Assembly: GCA_031289315.1 (NCBI GenBank)
Contig: JAITPR010000022.1
Span: 1-64,000, forward strand
DNA length: 64,000 bases
Source of the DNA: Clostridiaceae bacterium
Lineage (GTDB): Bacteria; Bacillota; Clostridia; Christensenellales; CAG-917
Direction: 5' to 3'
In this document: positions 8,444 through 17,311 of the stretch, piece by piece
How the letters are laid out: every line of letters begins with the position of its first letter
How positions within the stretch are numbered: the stretch's first letter is position 1
Notes under the pieces: generated by a model
Seen by the model: the letters and a program-made list of their open reading frames with translations, nothing else
What the model was told of the DNA's origin: nothing
The model's database searches: none
Translations under genes and position numbers: made by a program

Positions 8444-8617
8444 GGGTGTGGACAATCCTCGTTGACGACTTACTGCCTAAGAAAATCTTTTCTGCTCTTT
8501 TTAGTCTAAAACCGTCTGAAATGCTCGTCCGTAGCGGTGCTACGCCCTGCGCTTTCAGACAATTTTATTCTTAAAAATAGCCTGAAAATATTTTATCACC
8601 GCGAATTGTCCACCCCC
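8444..8617 (+). mobile_element. MITE-like element, full-length copy A
   Basis: 174 bp from GGGTGTGGACAAT to ATTGTCCACCCCC. It has an inner palindrome GTCTGAAA...TTTCAGAC around CGTAGC-GGT-GCTACG. It is closely similar to copies at 12237-12409 and, inverted, 51082-51257. Flanking 9-mers AAGGATTTT and AATGATTTC agree at 7 of 9 bases, a decayed target duplication. No coding capacity. Confidence 0.85.
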
Positions 8618-9175
8618 AATGATTTCTTCTATATAATAATATACTATAAAAGCTTCGATGTAAAGATAAAATCTTTATTAAATTTCCAATTTTAGCATAA
8701 ATATGCAAAGTGATTATCACAGAATGCGCAAATCGGAGAAAACGTCGGCACGGAATACGCATTTTCATGCGATTGTGGTTATTTGAGTAGAGTTCTTCAG
8801 TTTCTTTATTAGATGCGGAACATGTACAATCTTCCGTGCCGAGTCACCTTGAGCGAAGTCGAATTCCGTGTAGACTGTATGGGCGCGGTTTCCCCCACCT
8901 GTCACCTTGATACATGCGTAACATTACCGCGCTGTCCCTCAAATAGGAGCGGGTTTATTTAGACTGTCACCTTGAGCGTAGTGAAACGCAGGGCGCATTC
9001 GCGCAACCTCCGGTGCGAAAGGTCCCCTTAATAGGTGCCTACACTCTTGCGTCACTTCCCATGCAACGCGCATAAAGTTGGAATACGGTGAGCATTGCAT
9101 TATGTTGGGATTTGGTGAAAATCGCATAAAGCGGGGACAATCCGCGGAAGTAACTAAAGAACGGTAAGACTGATG
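8618..9175. other. Non-coding spacer with TGTCACC-type repeats
   Basis: No gene seen. 8627-8820 is AT-rich with no feature that I recognise. A short TGTCACC-type repeat lies at 8842-8862 and a partial one near 8902. A long copy at 8964-9078 shares about 115 bp with 6640-6755, including GGGCGCATTCGCGCAACCTC and the distal GCGCATAAAGT. A MITE-terminus fragment (GGGGACAATCCGCGG) is near 9132. Confidence 0.6.
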
Positions 9176-9312
9176 ATTAACGCTGAATAAATTTAAAAAC
9201 GCGGAATGCGGCAAGGGTTACCTTGCGAAGTCCGCGCTTTTCAAGTAATCAGTGTCAAGCTTCAAGCTTGCGCGTTTTTTGGTTCTTTTTGCCGCTCAGC
9301 AAAAATAACTCC
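9176..9312 (+). repeat. Three-hairpin dispersed element, copy 3
   Basis: Third copy, same orientation as 7331-7468, starting ATTAAC and sharing CTGAATAAATTTAAAAACGCGG with copy 1. The main stem has changed in sequence on both sides, with GCAAGG/CCTTGC still pairing in its inner part. Unlike copies 1 and 2 it lies upstream of a gene (fhs), so its spread is not tied to convergent ends. Confidence 0.75.
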
Positions 9313-9329
9313 AATAGTACACCCGTATA

Positions 9330-9358
9330 TTGACATAATAATATATTTGGGTTATAAT
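9330..9358 (+). promoter_or_regulatory. Perfect-consensus promoter of fhs
   Basis: TTGACA at 9330-9335, 17 bases, TATAAT at 9353-9358: both hexamers match the sigma-A consensus exactly. The start near 9365 leaves a 29-nt leader before fhs. Confidence 0.85.
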
Positions 9359-9393
9359 TAATGCATTATTATTTCGGACGGTGAAATATTTCT

Positions 9394-11040
9394 ATGACCG
9401 ACATTGAAATTGCAAGAGGATACAAGCCGGAACGCATTGAAAAAATTGCCGAAAAACTCGGCATTGCGGATGAGGCATTGGACCTTTACGGAAAGTACGC
9501 GGCTAAGGTCGCGGCGCCTAACGGCAAACGGAAGGGCAAACTGATATTGGTTACGGCTATGAACCCCACTCCTTACGGAGAGGGCAAGACAACCGTGTCC
9601 ATAGGGCTTGCGGACGCGTTCGCGTTGCTTAACAAAAAGGTATGCCTTGCGCTTAGGGAGCCGTCTTTGGGTCCCGTATTCGGCGTAAAGGGCGGCGCTA
9701 CCGGAGGCGGTTATTCGCAAGTTGTGCCTATGGAGGACATAAACCTTCATTTTACCGGTGATTTTCACGCCATAACCGCGGCGGACAATTTGCTGTCCGC
9801 ACTTATCGACAACCACCTAAAGCAGGGCAATCCGCTTAATATCAAGACGGTTACATGGCGGCGCGCCATGGACATGAACGACAGGGCGTTGCGCTTTATC
9901 GAATGCGGCTTAGGCGGCGACGCGAACGGCGTGCCGCGTGAAGACGGTTTTGATATAACGGCGGCGTCGGAGGTCATGTCGGTGTTTTGTTTATCCTCCG
10001 GCGTATCCGATTTAAAGCGCCGGTTGGGCAATATTGTCATAGGTAGCGCCGGGGACGGAAAGCCCGTCCGTGCACGCGACTTAAAAGCCGAGGAGTCGAT
10101 GACGATACTGTTATACAAGGCGTTTTCGCCCAATTTAGTACAGACGTTAGGCGGCACGCCGGCGTTCATACACGGCGGACCGTTCGCGAACATTGCGCAC
10201 GGTTGCAACAGCGTTGCGGCGACGGACGCGGCTTTAAGGCTTGCGGATTACGTCGTAACGGAAGCGGGCTTCGGCGCGGAGCTGGGCGCGGAGAAATTTT
10301 TTGATATAAAGTGCCGTAAGGCGGGGTTAAATCCGTCGGCGGTGGTGCTTGTGGTTACGGCGCGGTCGTTAAAGTACAACGGCGGCGCGGCAAAGGCGGA
10401 CGTAAACCGGTTAAACATGGCGGCGCTTGCCGCGGGCATTTGCAACATGGAGGGGCATGTCGAAAATTTAAAGAAGTTCGGCATACCCGTGACGGTCGCG
10501 ATAAACCGATTTATAACCGACGCGCCGGAGGAGCTTGACTATATCAGAACTAGCGCGGCTAAGCTAGGCGCAACCGCCGTTATAACGGACGCGTGGGCGG
10601 ACGGCGGCAAAGGCTGTACGGCGCTTGCGGAGGCGGTTTTAAAGTCCGTAAAGGGCAAAACCGCGCTCAAATTCATATACGCCGACGACGATTCTCCGCG
10701 CGTAAAAATAGAAAAAGTGGCGTGTGAGATATACGGTGCGGCGGAGGTTGATTTTTCGGATAAGGCGCTTGCCGCGCTTGCCGAAATAGAAAAGCAGGGG
10801 CTTAACGGTTATCCCGTTTGCATAGCCAAAACGCAATATTCTTTCTCCGCCGACCAAACGCTGTTAGGACGCCCTAAGGGCTTCACGCTTCCCGTGCGCG
10901 ACATTTACATACGTGCGGGCGCGGAATTTTTGGTGGCGGTATGCGGAAGCATAATGCTCATGCCCGGTTTACCCAAGGTACCCAACTCCGACGGAATGAA
11001 AATCAATTCCGAAACGCTGGAAATCTCCGGCTTATTCTAA
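9394..11040 (+). CDS. fhs: Formate--tetrahydrofolate ligase
   Basis: A 548-residue ATP-dependent enzyme that makes 10-formyl-THF from formate and THF. The PTPYGEGKTT phosphate loop is near residues 53-62. LREPSLGPVFGVKGGATGGGYSQV and the NLHFTGDFHAI segment are family signatures. Its product feeds the two formyl transfers of purine synthesis encoded downstream (PurN and AICAR transformylase). Fhs is also used in acetogenic and other one-carbon pathways, but no folD or metF is here. It has a perfect promoter, a weak ribosome site and is followed after 9 bases by the PlsC-like gene. Confidence 0.97.
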   Translation: MTDIEIARGYKPERIEKIAEKLGIADEALDLYGKYAAKVAAPNGKRKGKLILVTAMNPTPYGEGKTTVSIGLADAFALLNKKVCLALREPSLGPVFGVKGGATGGGYSQVVPMEDINLHFTGDFHAITAADNLLSALIDNHLKQGNPLNIKTVTWRRAMDMNDRALRFIECGLGGDANGVPREDGFDITAASEVMSVFCLSSGVSDLKRRLGNIVIGSAGDGKPVRARDLKAEESMTILLYKAFSPNLVQTLGGTPAFIHGGPFANIAHGCNSVAATDAALRLADYVVTEAGFGAELGAEKFFDIKCRKAGLNPSAVVLVVTARSLKYNGGAAKADVNRLNMAALAAGICNMEGHVENLKKFGIPVTVAINRFITDAPEELDYIRTSAAKLGATAVITDAWADGGKGCTALAEAVLKSVKGKTALKFIYADDDSPRVKIEKVACEIYGAAEVDFSDKALAALAEIEKQGLNGYPVCIAKTQYSFSADQTLLGRPKGFTLPVRDIYIRAGAEFLVAVCGSIMLMPGLPKVPNSDGMKINSETLEISGLF

Positions 11041-11049
11041 CCGTGTATA

Positions 11050-12177
11050 TTGATGAAAACTTACTATTCAGCGCTTAAGCCCTATTCACGCGTGTCGCGT
11101 CCGTATCTCTTGTTTCGCTTTTTAAAGCTTATTACAAGACCATTTTTAAAGCCCAAAAGGGTTACCTTTTGCAAGCCCTTTCCGGAGGGGACGCCAGTCG
11201 TAATAATGGCGAACCACGCGAACGCATACGGGCCACAGTCACTACAGTTCGCATTACCGCGCCGCTTCCGGACTTGGACGAACGCTAAAATGCTTTCCGT
11301 AAAAACGGCGCCCAGAGACCTGATGAAAACCGTATTTTGCAACGCTAAAGGCATATTTTGGTTTTTTGCCCGTATTTTAAGCTTTGGCATGGGTTTTGCC
11401 ATGTCCGCGACGTTCAGAGCCTCCGGTGCTATCCCGGTGTACAGAAACGAGCGCATAGCGGATACATACTCAAAGACCTTCGAAACCATGCGGGAGGGGC
11501 TGGACGTAGTTATATTTCCGGACTCGTTGGTGCGAAACCCGGAAAACGAGTTCATCGACGTAATGCAAAAGGGAGCGTTCAAGACGTTCAAGCTTTGCGT
11601 TGCAGAAACCGGCTCCGCGCCCGGCGTATTCCCCGCATACTGTTGCAAGTCGCTTAACACGGTTTGTTTCGGCAATCCGCTTGTATTTGATACGGAGCTT
11701 CCGCCCTACGAAGCCATGCAAAAGTTGGAACGCGAGGTCGGCGCGGAAATAAAGCGTCTTGCGCTTACGCTTCCTCCTCACAAGGTTACGCACTACGCCG
11801 CCACGCCCAAAAACGTAAGCCGCGTCCGTAAGTATTTAGAGGGCGGTGAAAATAAAATCTACGACAGGGTAGAGGAACAGCAAAAAAACGTCGCCGTAAA
11901 CGCTTCGGAAACCGCCGCCGCGGCAGCCGCAAACGTCCCGGTCACAGTCGTTTCCGACTCGGCTTCCGAAGCGGCAAATGCTTCCGTAGCCGTAAATGTT
12001 TTCGAAGCCGATTCCGCCGAGGCAATAGCAGAAAACGTCTCCGAGGCGGTAAACGCTTCCGAAACCGCTTACGCCGTCGCCAGTAATTTTGATTCCGCCT
12101 TAGACGGCGAGGATTTAGATTTTGTCGCCGAAAGTGATTTAGCTTCCGTCGCGGCGGACATTTCCGACAAAGATTAA
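11050..12177 (+). CDS. Divergent PlsC-like acyltransferase with low-complexity tail
   Basis: 375 residues. Residues about 45-230 look like the lysophosphatidate acyltransferase (PlsC) fold: VVIMANHANAYGP at motif I, SGAIPVYRN at motif II, VVIFPDSLVRN in place of FPEGTRS. The catalytic HX4D reads H-A-N-A-Y-G, so the aspartate is missing and activity is doubtful. After residue about 275 comes a 100-residue Ala/Ser/Val/acidic tail built of NASETA- and SEAANAS-like units. Start could be 11050 or 11053. It sits 9 bases after fhs without a clear ribosome site, so coupling to fhs is likely. Confidence 0.7.
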   Translation: MMKTYYSALKPYSRVSRPYLLFRFLKLITRPFLKPKRVTFCKPFPEGTPVVIMANHANAYGPQSLQFALPRRFRTWTNAKMLSVKTAPRDLMKTVFCNAKGIFWFFARILSFGMGFAMSATFRASGAIPVYRNERIADTYSKTFETMREGLDVVIFPDSLVRNPENEFIDVMQKGAFKTFKLCVAETGSAPGVFPAYCCKSLNTVCFGNPLVFDTELPPYEAMQKLEREVGAEIKRLALTLPPHKVTHYAATPKNVSRVRKYLEGGENKIYDRVEEQQKNVAVNASETAAAAAANVPVTVVSDSASEAANASVAVNVFEADSAEAIAENVSEAVNASETAYAVASNFDSALDGEDLDFVAESDLASVAADISDKD

Positions 12178-12202
12178 TTTTTTTTCTTTGTATAAACTAC
12201 CG

Positions 12203-12236
12203 AAGGTGCATTTTCTCTATGCACCTTTATTCGTTT
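12203..12236 (+). terminator. Terminator after the PlsC-like gene
   Basis: A 9-bp perfect stem AAGGTGCAT/ATGCACCTT (12203-12227) with a 7-nt loop, followed by TATTCGTTT. The end of this T-rich tail is the target site duplicated by MITE copy B. Confidence 0.7.
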
Positions 12237-12409
12237 GGGAGTGGACAATCCGCGTCGACGACTTGCTGCTCAAGAAAATCTTTTCGGCTCTTTTTGGTCT
12301 AAAACCGGCTGAAATGCTCGTCCGTAGCGGTGCTACGACTGTGCTTTCAGACAATTCTATCTTTAAAAACAACCTGAAAATATTTTATCACCGCGAATTG
12401 TCCACACCC
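12237..12409 (+). mobile_element. MITE-like element, copy B, with perfect 9-bp target duplication
   Basis: 173 bp bounded by GGGAGTGGACAATCCGCG and CGCGAATTGTCCACACCC (16 of 18 inverted matches). The direct repeat TATTCGTTT occurs immediately on both sides (12228-12236 and 12410-12418), a clear sign of insertion. The interior shares the CTGAAATGCTCGTCCGTAGC core with copy A. It codes for nothing; a transposase in trans is implied. Confidence 0.9.
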
Positions 12410-12453
12410 TATTCGTTTCCACTAATAAATATGTTAAAAGCTGTCACTCACAC

Positions 12454-12508
12454 TTGTTTTTTTTTATTTCTTATGTTAAGATATATAGCGTAAGTCTTTC
12501 TTAACATA
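12454..12508 (+). promoter_or_regulatory. Possible promoter and 9-bp inverted repeat upstream of purE
   Basis: TTGTTT (12454-12459), 17 bases, TAAGAT (12477-12482) is a fair promoter match. TATGTTAAG (12472-12480) and CTTAACATA (12500-12508) form a perfect inverted repeat overlapping the -10, which could be an operator for the purine run. Neither is verified. Confidence 0.4.
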
Positions 12509-12528
12509 GTTAAGAAGAAAGGGTCGGT

Positions 12529-12589
12529 AAGAGCCGAAAAGATTTCCTTTAGCAGCAAGTCGTCACTCAAGGATTGTCCATACCCAAAA
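12529..12589 (-). repeat. MITE half-copy, inverted relative to copy B
   Basis: AAGAGCCGAAAAGATT through GGATTGTCCATACCC is the reverse complement of the left third of copy B (12237-12300). Copy B and this half therefore flank the putative purE promoter as a long inverted repeat. Confidence 0.7.
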
Positions 12590-12610
12590 TAACAAAAGGA
12601 AGATATTTAT

Positions 12611-13102
12611 ATGCCGCTTAAAAAGGTTGCGATTTTAATGGGAAGTTCAAGCGATTACGAAACGGTTAAGCCCGCGGAAGCCGCTTTAAAAAAATACGGA
12701 ATTGAGTACGAAACGCACGTGATGTCCGCGCATAGGACGCCGGAGCTTGCCGCCGAGTTCTCAAAAAATGCCGAAAGCAAGGGCTTCGGCGTGATAATAG
12801 CCGCGGCGGGCAAGGCGGCGCATTTAGCCGGGGCGATTGCCGCCAACACCGTTTTGCCGGTCATAGGCATCCCTATAAAGGGTTCGGCGTTTTTGGGCTT
12901 CGATTCGCTTTTATCCACGGTACAGATGCCGGCGGGCATTCCCGTAGCCACGGTCGCGGTGGACGGCGCGCGGAACGCCGCTATTTTAGCCGCGCAGATT
13001 TTGGCGGTCGGCGACGCGGCTCTCTCCAAAGCCTTAAAGGACGAACGCGCGGAAATGAAAAACGAAATTATAAAAAGCGACACTTTGATGTCTAAAAAAT
13101 AA
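12611..13102 (+). CDS. purE: N5-carboxyaminoimidazole ribonucleotide mutase
   Basis: 163 residues, class I PurE, which converts N5-CAIR to CAIR in purine synthesis. MGSSSDYETV (residues 10-19), the MSAHRTPE catalytic histidine segment and AAGKAAHLAGAIAANT fit the family. AAAGGAAG gives a good start. It opens the purine run; its usual partner purK is absent, as are purC, purF and purB. The last codons (TLMSKK and stop) are copied in tandem just after the gene. Confidence 0.96.
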   Translation: MPLKKVAILMGSSSDYETVKPAEAALKKYGIEYETHVMSAHRTPELAAEFSKNAESKGFGVIIAAAGKAAHLAGAIAANTVLPVIGIPIKGSAFLGFDSLLSTVQMPAGIPVATVAVDGARNAAILAAQILAVGDAALSKALKDERAEMKNEIIKSDTLMSKK

Positions 13103-13127
13103 CGACAGTTTGATGTCTAAAAAATGA
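13084..13127 (+). repeat. Tandem copy of the purE 3' end
   Basis: TTTGATGTCTAAAAAAT at 13084-13100 (the end of purE) recurs perfectly at 13111-13127 in the spacer, period 27. Confidence 0.85.
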
Positions 13128-13295
13128 CATCAGGCTGTTTTTAATTTCTTAATAAAAATCCAACTGCAGAACAGTGTGTTAAAATCTTGCTATTGCGTAC
13201 GAACGCCTAACCGGCGGTCGCGAAAAAAACGCGCGGAAGCGCCAGCAAACAATTACAATGGGACACTCTCCCTTAAAATGAAAGAGGAAAACAAC

Positions 13296-14330
13296 ATGGA
13301 AAAAAGTTTCAGCGAAAGTTACAAAGCCTCCGGCGTCGACATAACGGCCGGTTATAAGGCGGTCGAATTGATGAAAAGTCACATCAAACGCACGGAAATA
13401 CCCGGCGTAGCCTCCGGTATAGGCGGCTTCGGGGGGCTGTTCATGCCGGAACTAAAGGGCATAAGAAAGCCGGTTTTGGTGAGCGGTACGGACGGCGTGG
13501 GTACAAAGCTAAAAATAGCTTTTATTTTGGATAAGCACGACACCGTGGGCATCGACTGCGTGGCTATGAGCGTAAACGACGTCGTATGTTGCGGCGCAAG
13601 ACCGTTGTTTTTCTTAGATTATATCGCCGTCGGCAAGAACGTACCGGAAAAGGTAGCGGCGATAGTCGGCGGCGTAGCGGAGGGTTGCGTCCGCGCCGGG
13701 TGCGCGCTGATAGGCGGCGAAACCGCGGAAATGCCGGGCTTTTACCCGGAAAACGAGTACGATTTGGCGGGCTTCGCGGTCGGGCTTGTCGATAAATCAA
13801 AGATATTCGACGCGAAAAAGGTCAAGGTCGGCGACGCGATTATAGCGTTACCGTCCTCCGGCGTGCATTCGAACGGCTTTTCACTGGTCAGAAAGATTTT
13901 TGACGTCGAAAACAAGGACATGAGCGACTACGTGGCGGAGCTTGGCAAAACCTTAGGTGAGGAGCTACTCACGCCTACGGAAATATACGTCAAGCCGGTG
14001 CTTAAGCTTGCGGAGGCGGTAAAGGTCAAGTCGGTTTCGCACATAACGGGCGGAGGCTTCTTTGAGAACATACCGCGTAGCTTGCCCAAAGGGCTTGCGG
14101 CGGTGATAAGAAAATCCGACGTTAAAATACTGCCTATATTCAATCTGTTGCAAAGCGCCGGCAAGGTACCGGAGCGCGACATGTTCAACACCTACAACAT
14201 GGGCGTAGGCATGACGGCAATCGTCGCCCCGGAGGATGCGGCGACGGCGGTTTCCGTGCTTAAAGAAAACGGCATTGCGGCGTACGTATTGGGCGAAGTC
14301 GCGCGCGGCAAGGGCGTAAAGCTTATTTAG
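13296..14330 (+). CDS. purM: Phosphoribosylformylglycinamidine cyclo-ligase (AIR synthetase)
   Basis: 344 residues, closing the imidazole ring to make AIR from FGAM. Conserved segments: [51 protein letters not shown], and [13 protein letters not shown] in the ATP-binding half. The start at 13296 has AGAGG at 13283-13287; the longer frame upstream is Arg-rich and unlike PurM. It is the second gene of the pur run and lies about 150 bases from purN. Confidence 0.96.
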   Translation: MEKSFSESYKASGVDITAGYKAVELMKSHIKRTEIPGVASGIGGFGGLFMPELKGIRKPVLVSGTDGVGTKLKIAFILDKHDTVGIDCVAMSVNDVVCCGARPLFFLDYIAVGKNVPEKVAAIVGGVAEGCVRAGCALIGGETAEMPGFYPENEYDLAGFAVGLVDKSKIFDAKKVKVGDAIIALPSSGVHSNGFSLVRKIFDVENKDMSDYVAELGKTLGEELLTPTEIYVKPVLKLAEAVKVKSVSHITGGGFFENIPRSLPKGLAAVIRKSDVKILPIFNLLQSAGKVPERDMFNTYNMGVGMTAIVAPEDAATAVSVLKENGIAAYVLGEVARGKGVKLI

Positions 14331-14380
14331 TGTGCGGACGGTTCGCGGTAAACGGACTTGCCTGCCAATAAAACGCGTCG

Positions 14381-14455
14381 TCAAAGCTTGTAAAAAAAGT
14401 TGCGAAAAGTTGACATCAAAGCTTGACAAGAAAAAGTTGCGAAAAATCGACACCA
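14381..14455 (+). repeat. Tandem 35-bp duplication in the purM-purN spacer
   Basis: TCAAAGCTTG...AAAAAGTTGCGAAAA occurs twice (from 14381 and 14416). A MITE fragment (GTGTGCGGACGGTTCGCGGT) lies just before, at about 14330-14349. Confidence 0.7.
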
Positions 14456-14481
14456 CGGCTTGACGACGGGAGAAATCTTTT

Positions 14482-15102
14482 ATGACGGAAAAAATAAACC
14501 GAACAAAAATTGCGGTGTTGGTTTCGGGCGGCGGCACAAATTTGCAAGCCCTGCTTGACGCGGCGGCGACGGGAAAAATTCCGCACGGCGAAATCGTAAC
14601 AGTAATATCCGACAAGGCGGGGGCATACGCCTTAGAGCGCGCGAAAAATTCCGGAATAAACGCAGTTTTATGCGATAAAAAAGCCTTTCCGTCAAAAGAG
14701 GATTTTGAAGCTGCGGTTTTAGATGAGCTTACCGGCGCGGGAGCCGAGCTTATAGTTTTAGCCGGCTTTCTGTCTATACTGTCGGAGGACTTTGTAAAGA
14801 GGTATCCCCGCCGCATTGTCAACGTGCATCCCTCCCTTATACCGTCCTTTTGCGGCGACGGTTTTTACGGCTTAAGGGTTCACGAGGCGGCACTTGCAAG
14901 GGGAGTTAAGCTGACGGGTGCTACCGTCCACTTTGTGGACGAGATAACCGACGGCGGCGAAATAATAATGCAAAAAGCGGTGCGTGTGCTAAGCGGCGAC
15001 ACCGCGGAGGTCTTGCAAAAACGCGTCATGAAGCAAGCCGAACATATAATTTTGCCCAAAGCCGTGGAGCTTACCGCAAAGGAAATAAGCGCAAAGAAAT
15101 AA
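14482..15102 (+). CDS. purN: Phosphoribosylglycinamide formyltransferase
   Basis: 206 residues, transferring the formyl group of 10-formyl-THF to GAR. VLVSGGGTNLQALLDA opens the fold. NVHPSLIPSFCGDGFYGLRVHEAAL has the catalytic Asn-His pair, and the GATVHFVDEITDGGEII loop carries the catalytic aspartate. GGGAG precedes the ATG. It uses the product of Fhs, encoded 5 kb upstream on the same strand. Confidence 0.96.
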   Translation: MTEKINRTKIAVLVSGGGTNLQALLDAAATGKIPHGEIVTVISDKAGAYALERAKNSGINAVLCDKKAFPSKEDFEAAVLDELTGAGAELIVLAGFLSILSEDFVKRYPRRIVNVHPSLIPSFCGDGFYGLRVHEAALARGVKLTGATVHFVDEITDGGEIIMQKAVRVLSGDTAEVLQKRVMKQAEHIILPKAVELTAKEISAKK

Positions 15103-15229
15103 CCGCAAGTAAAGCATGTGCTTAAATAAACGGAAATAGGCAAAAAACAAAACATTAAAAAACGCGTAAAAACCGCAAAAAAACGCGTAAAAATAAAAAC
15201 AAAAAAAATAATTTGAGAGGTACTTAAAA

Positions 15230-15916
15230 ATGTTTGGGACTTTAAAAAAGAATGTCTATCCCGGTCGCGGAATTTTAATCGGTAAGAGCGACGACGGCAA
15301 ATCCGCGGTAATAGCCTACTTTATAATGGGCAGAAGCGTGAACAGCCGCAACCGCAGATTTGAGGAATACGAGGGCGGAATGAAAACCGTGGCAATCGAC
15401 GCTTCAAAATTAAGCGACCCGTCACTGGTTATTTATTCGCCCGTTGCGGACTACAACAACCACATAATAGTGACCAACGGCGACCAAACGGATACCATCG
15501 CCGCGTACATATCGGAAAATAAAACCATGGCGCAAGCGCTGCAAACGCGCGAATACGAGCCGGACGAGCCGAATTATACGCCGCGCATAAGCTCCGTAAC
15601 CACTTTGGAAAACGGAGATTTTAAATTTTCCATGAGCATTTTAAAGCGGGACGCAAGTGGTAATTGCGGGCGTTTACACTTCCACTACGACGGCATAGAG
15701 GAGGGCAAGGCGCGTTTAATCCACACCTATGCGGGGGACGGCAACCCCATTCCTTCCTTTGTCGGGGAGCCTGCGGCAATAGACATCTACGGAGGCATTG
15801 AGGACTTTACAAATGAGCTTTGGTCGGCGCTTAACAACGAAAACAAGGTGGCGCTTTACGTGCGCTATGTCGACCTTGAAAGCGGCGAAAGCAGGACGAA
15901 AATAATCGGGAAATAA
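15230..15916 (+). CDS. purO: IMP cyclohydrolase, PurO-like family
   Basis: 228 residues resembling the PurO/IMP cyclohydrolase family first known from archaea: PGRGILIGKSDDGKSAVIAYFIMGRSVNSRNRRF at the N-terminus, then SLVIYSPVADYNNHIIVTNGDQTDTI. It would close the ring of FAICAR to IMP, a reaction usually done by the N-terminal domain of PurH. The next gene encodes only the transformylase domain of PurH, so the two together replace the bifunctional enzyme. GAGAGG precedes the ATG. I identified it from motifs and context. Confidence 0.9.
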   Translation: MFGTLKKNVYPGRGILIGKSDDGKSAVIAYFIMGRSVNSRNRRFEEYEGGMKTVAIDASKLSDPSLVIYSPVADYNNHIIVTNGDQTDTIAAYISENKTMAQALQTREYEPDEPNYTPRISSVTTLENGDFKFSMSILKRDASGNCGRLHFHYDGIEEGKARLIHTYAGDGNPIPSFVGEPAAIDIYGGIEDFTNELWSALNNENKVALYVRYVDLESGESRTKIIGK

Positions 15917-16125
15917 CCCCTTTTAAGCCAAAAAATCACGCCCTTCTCGCGCGCTTGCGCGAAATACCGTGAAATTGCAAAAAACACGGATTTTTCGCGC
16001 CGAACCGCGTGGAAGACCTATTTATAAGAAACAACGGGCTTGGCGAAAGCGGCGCAAAAAAATATTTTTTCGCGACAAAGCGCTTTTATCGGGTCACATA
16101 TAAAAAACAGAGGAAGGTTTAAATT

Positions 16126-17298
16126 ATGAAAGAATTGGGACTGAAATACGGTTGTAACCCCAACCAAAAGCCGGCGCGTATTTTTATGAAGGACGGCGAA
16201 CTTCCGGTAAAGGTGCTGTGCGGAAATCCGGGATACATAAACTTTTTGGACGCGCTCAACGCGTGGCAGCTGGTAAAGGAGCTTAAAGAGGCGACGGGCT
16301 ATCCCGCGGCGGCGTCCTTTAAGCACGTCAGCCCGGCGGGCGCGGCGATAGGGCTTCCGCTCACCCCGGAGCTTAAACGGTCGTACTTTGTCGGGACGGC
16401 GGAGCTTTCGCCGTTGGCGTGCGCGTACGTCCGTGCAAGAGGCTCCGACCGCTTGTCCTCATTCGGGGACTGGGCGGCGCTTTCGGACGTTTGCGACGAG
16501 TCGACGGCAAAGGCGCTTTCAAAGGAGGTTTCGGACGGCGTAATAGCCCCTGGATACACCAAAGAGGCGTTGGAAATCCTCTTGACAAAAAGAAAGGGCG
16601 TGTACAACATCGTTGAAATCGACGAAAATTATAAGCCCGCTCCGATTGAGCAAAAGGACGTGTTCGGCATAACCTTCGAGCAGGGCAGAAACGAAGTAAA
16701 AATAGATAAATCGCTTTTGGAAAAAGTGGTTACGGAAAAAAGGGACATTCCGGAGGACGCCAAAAACGACCTTATAATAGCGCTTATTACCTTAAAATAC
16801 ACGCAGTCCAACTCCGTTTGCTACACCTATGGCGGTCAGACGATAGGCGTGGGAGCGGGGCAACAGTCGCGCATACATTGCACGCGGCTTGCCGGCAACA
16901 AGGCGGATATTTGGTTTTTGCGTCAGCACAAGAAGGTGTTGTCGCTGCCGTTCCGAAACGACGTTGGAAGACCGGAACGCGACAACGCAATCGACATCTA
17001 CGTATCGGATGACAGCGACGACCTTCTTCGCGACGGCGCGTGGCAACAGGTGTTTGCGGTCAAGCCGGCTCCGCTCACAAAGAAGGATAAGCTTGCGTAC
17101 CTCGCCAACATAACCGGCGTATCCTTAGGGAGCGACGCGTTTTTCCCGTTTTCCGACAACATTGAGCGCGCGGCAAAGAGCGGCGTAAGCTACATTGCCG
17201 AGCCGGGCGGTTCCATTCGCGACGACGTGGTAATAGAGATGTGCGACAAATTAGGCATTGCGGCGGCGTTTATCGGCACGCGGCTGTTCCATCATTAA
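16126..17298 (+). CDS. purH: Stand-alone AICAR transformylase
   Basis: 390 residues that formylate AICAR with 10-formyl-THF. It corresponds to the C-terminal part of PurH. LKYGCNPNQKPARI, AAASFKHVSPAGAA (the catalytic Lys-His pair), KYTQSNSVCYTYGGQTIGVGAGQQSRIHCT and SDAFFPFSDNIERA are conserved; the methylglyoxal-synthase-like IMP cyclohydrolase domain is absent. AGAGGAAGG precedes the start. It follows the PurO-type gene, which supplies the missing step. Using the symbol purH is a convenience; this is only half of a classical PurH. Confidence 0.94.
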   Translation: MKELGLKYGCNPNQKPARIFMKDGELPVKVLCGNPGYINFLDALNAWQLVKELKEATGYPAAASFKHVSPAGAAIGLPLTPELKRSYFVGTAELSPLACAYVRARGSDRLSSFGDWAALSDVCDESTAKALSKEVSDGVIAPGYTKEALEILLTKRKGVYNIVEIDENYKPAPIEQKDVFGITFEQGRNEVKIDKSLLEKVVTEKRDIPEDAKNDLIIALITLKYTQSNSVCYTYGGQTIGVGAGQQSRIHCTRLAGNKADIWFLRQHKKVLSLPFRNDVGRPERDNAIDIYVSDDSDDLLRDGAWQQVFAVKPAPLTKKDKLAYLANITGVSLGSDAFFPFSDNIERAAKSGVSYIAEPGGSIRDDVVIEMCDKLGIAAAFIGTRLFHH

Positions 17299-17311
17299 AA
17301 ATTGAGATGCA

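Noticed and set aside
12188-12493. 101-codon open frame between the PlsC-like gene and purE
   Set aside because: It runs straight through MITE copy B; no ribosome site and no protein character.
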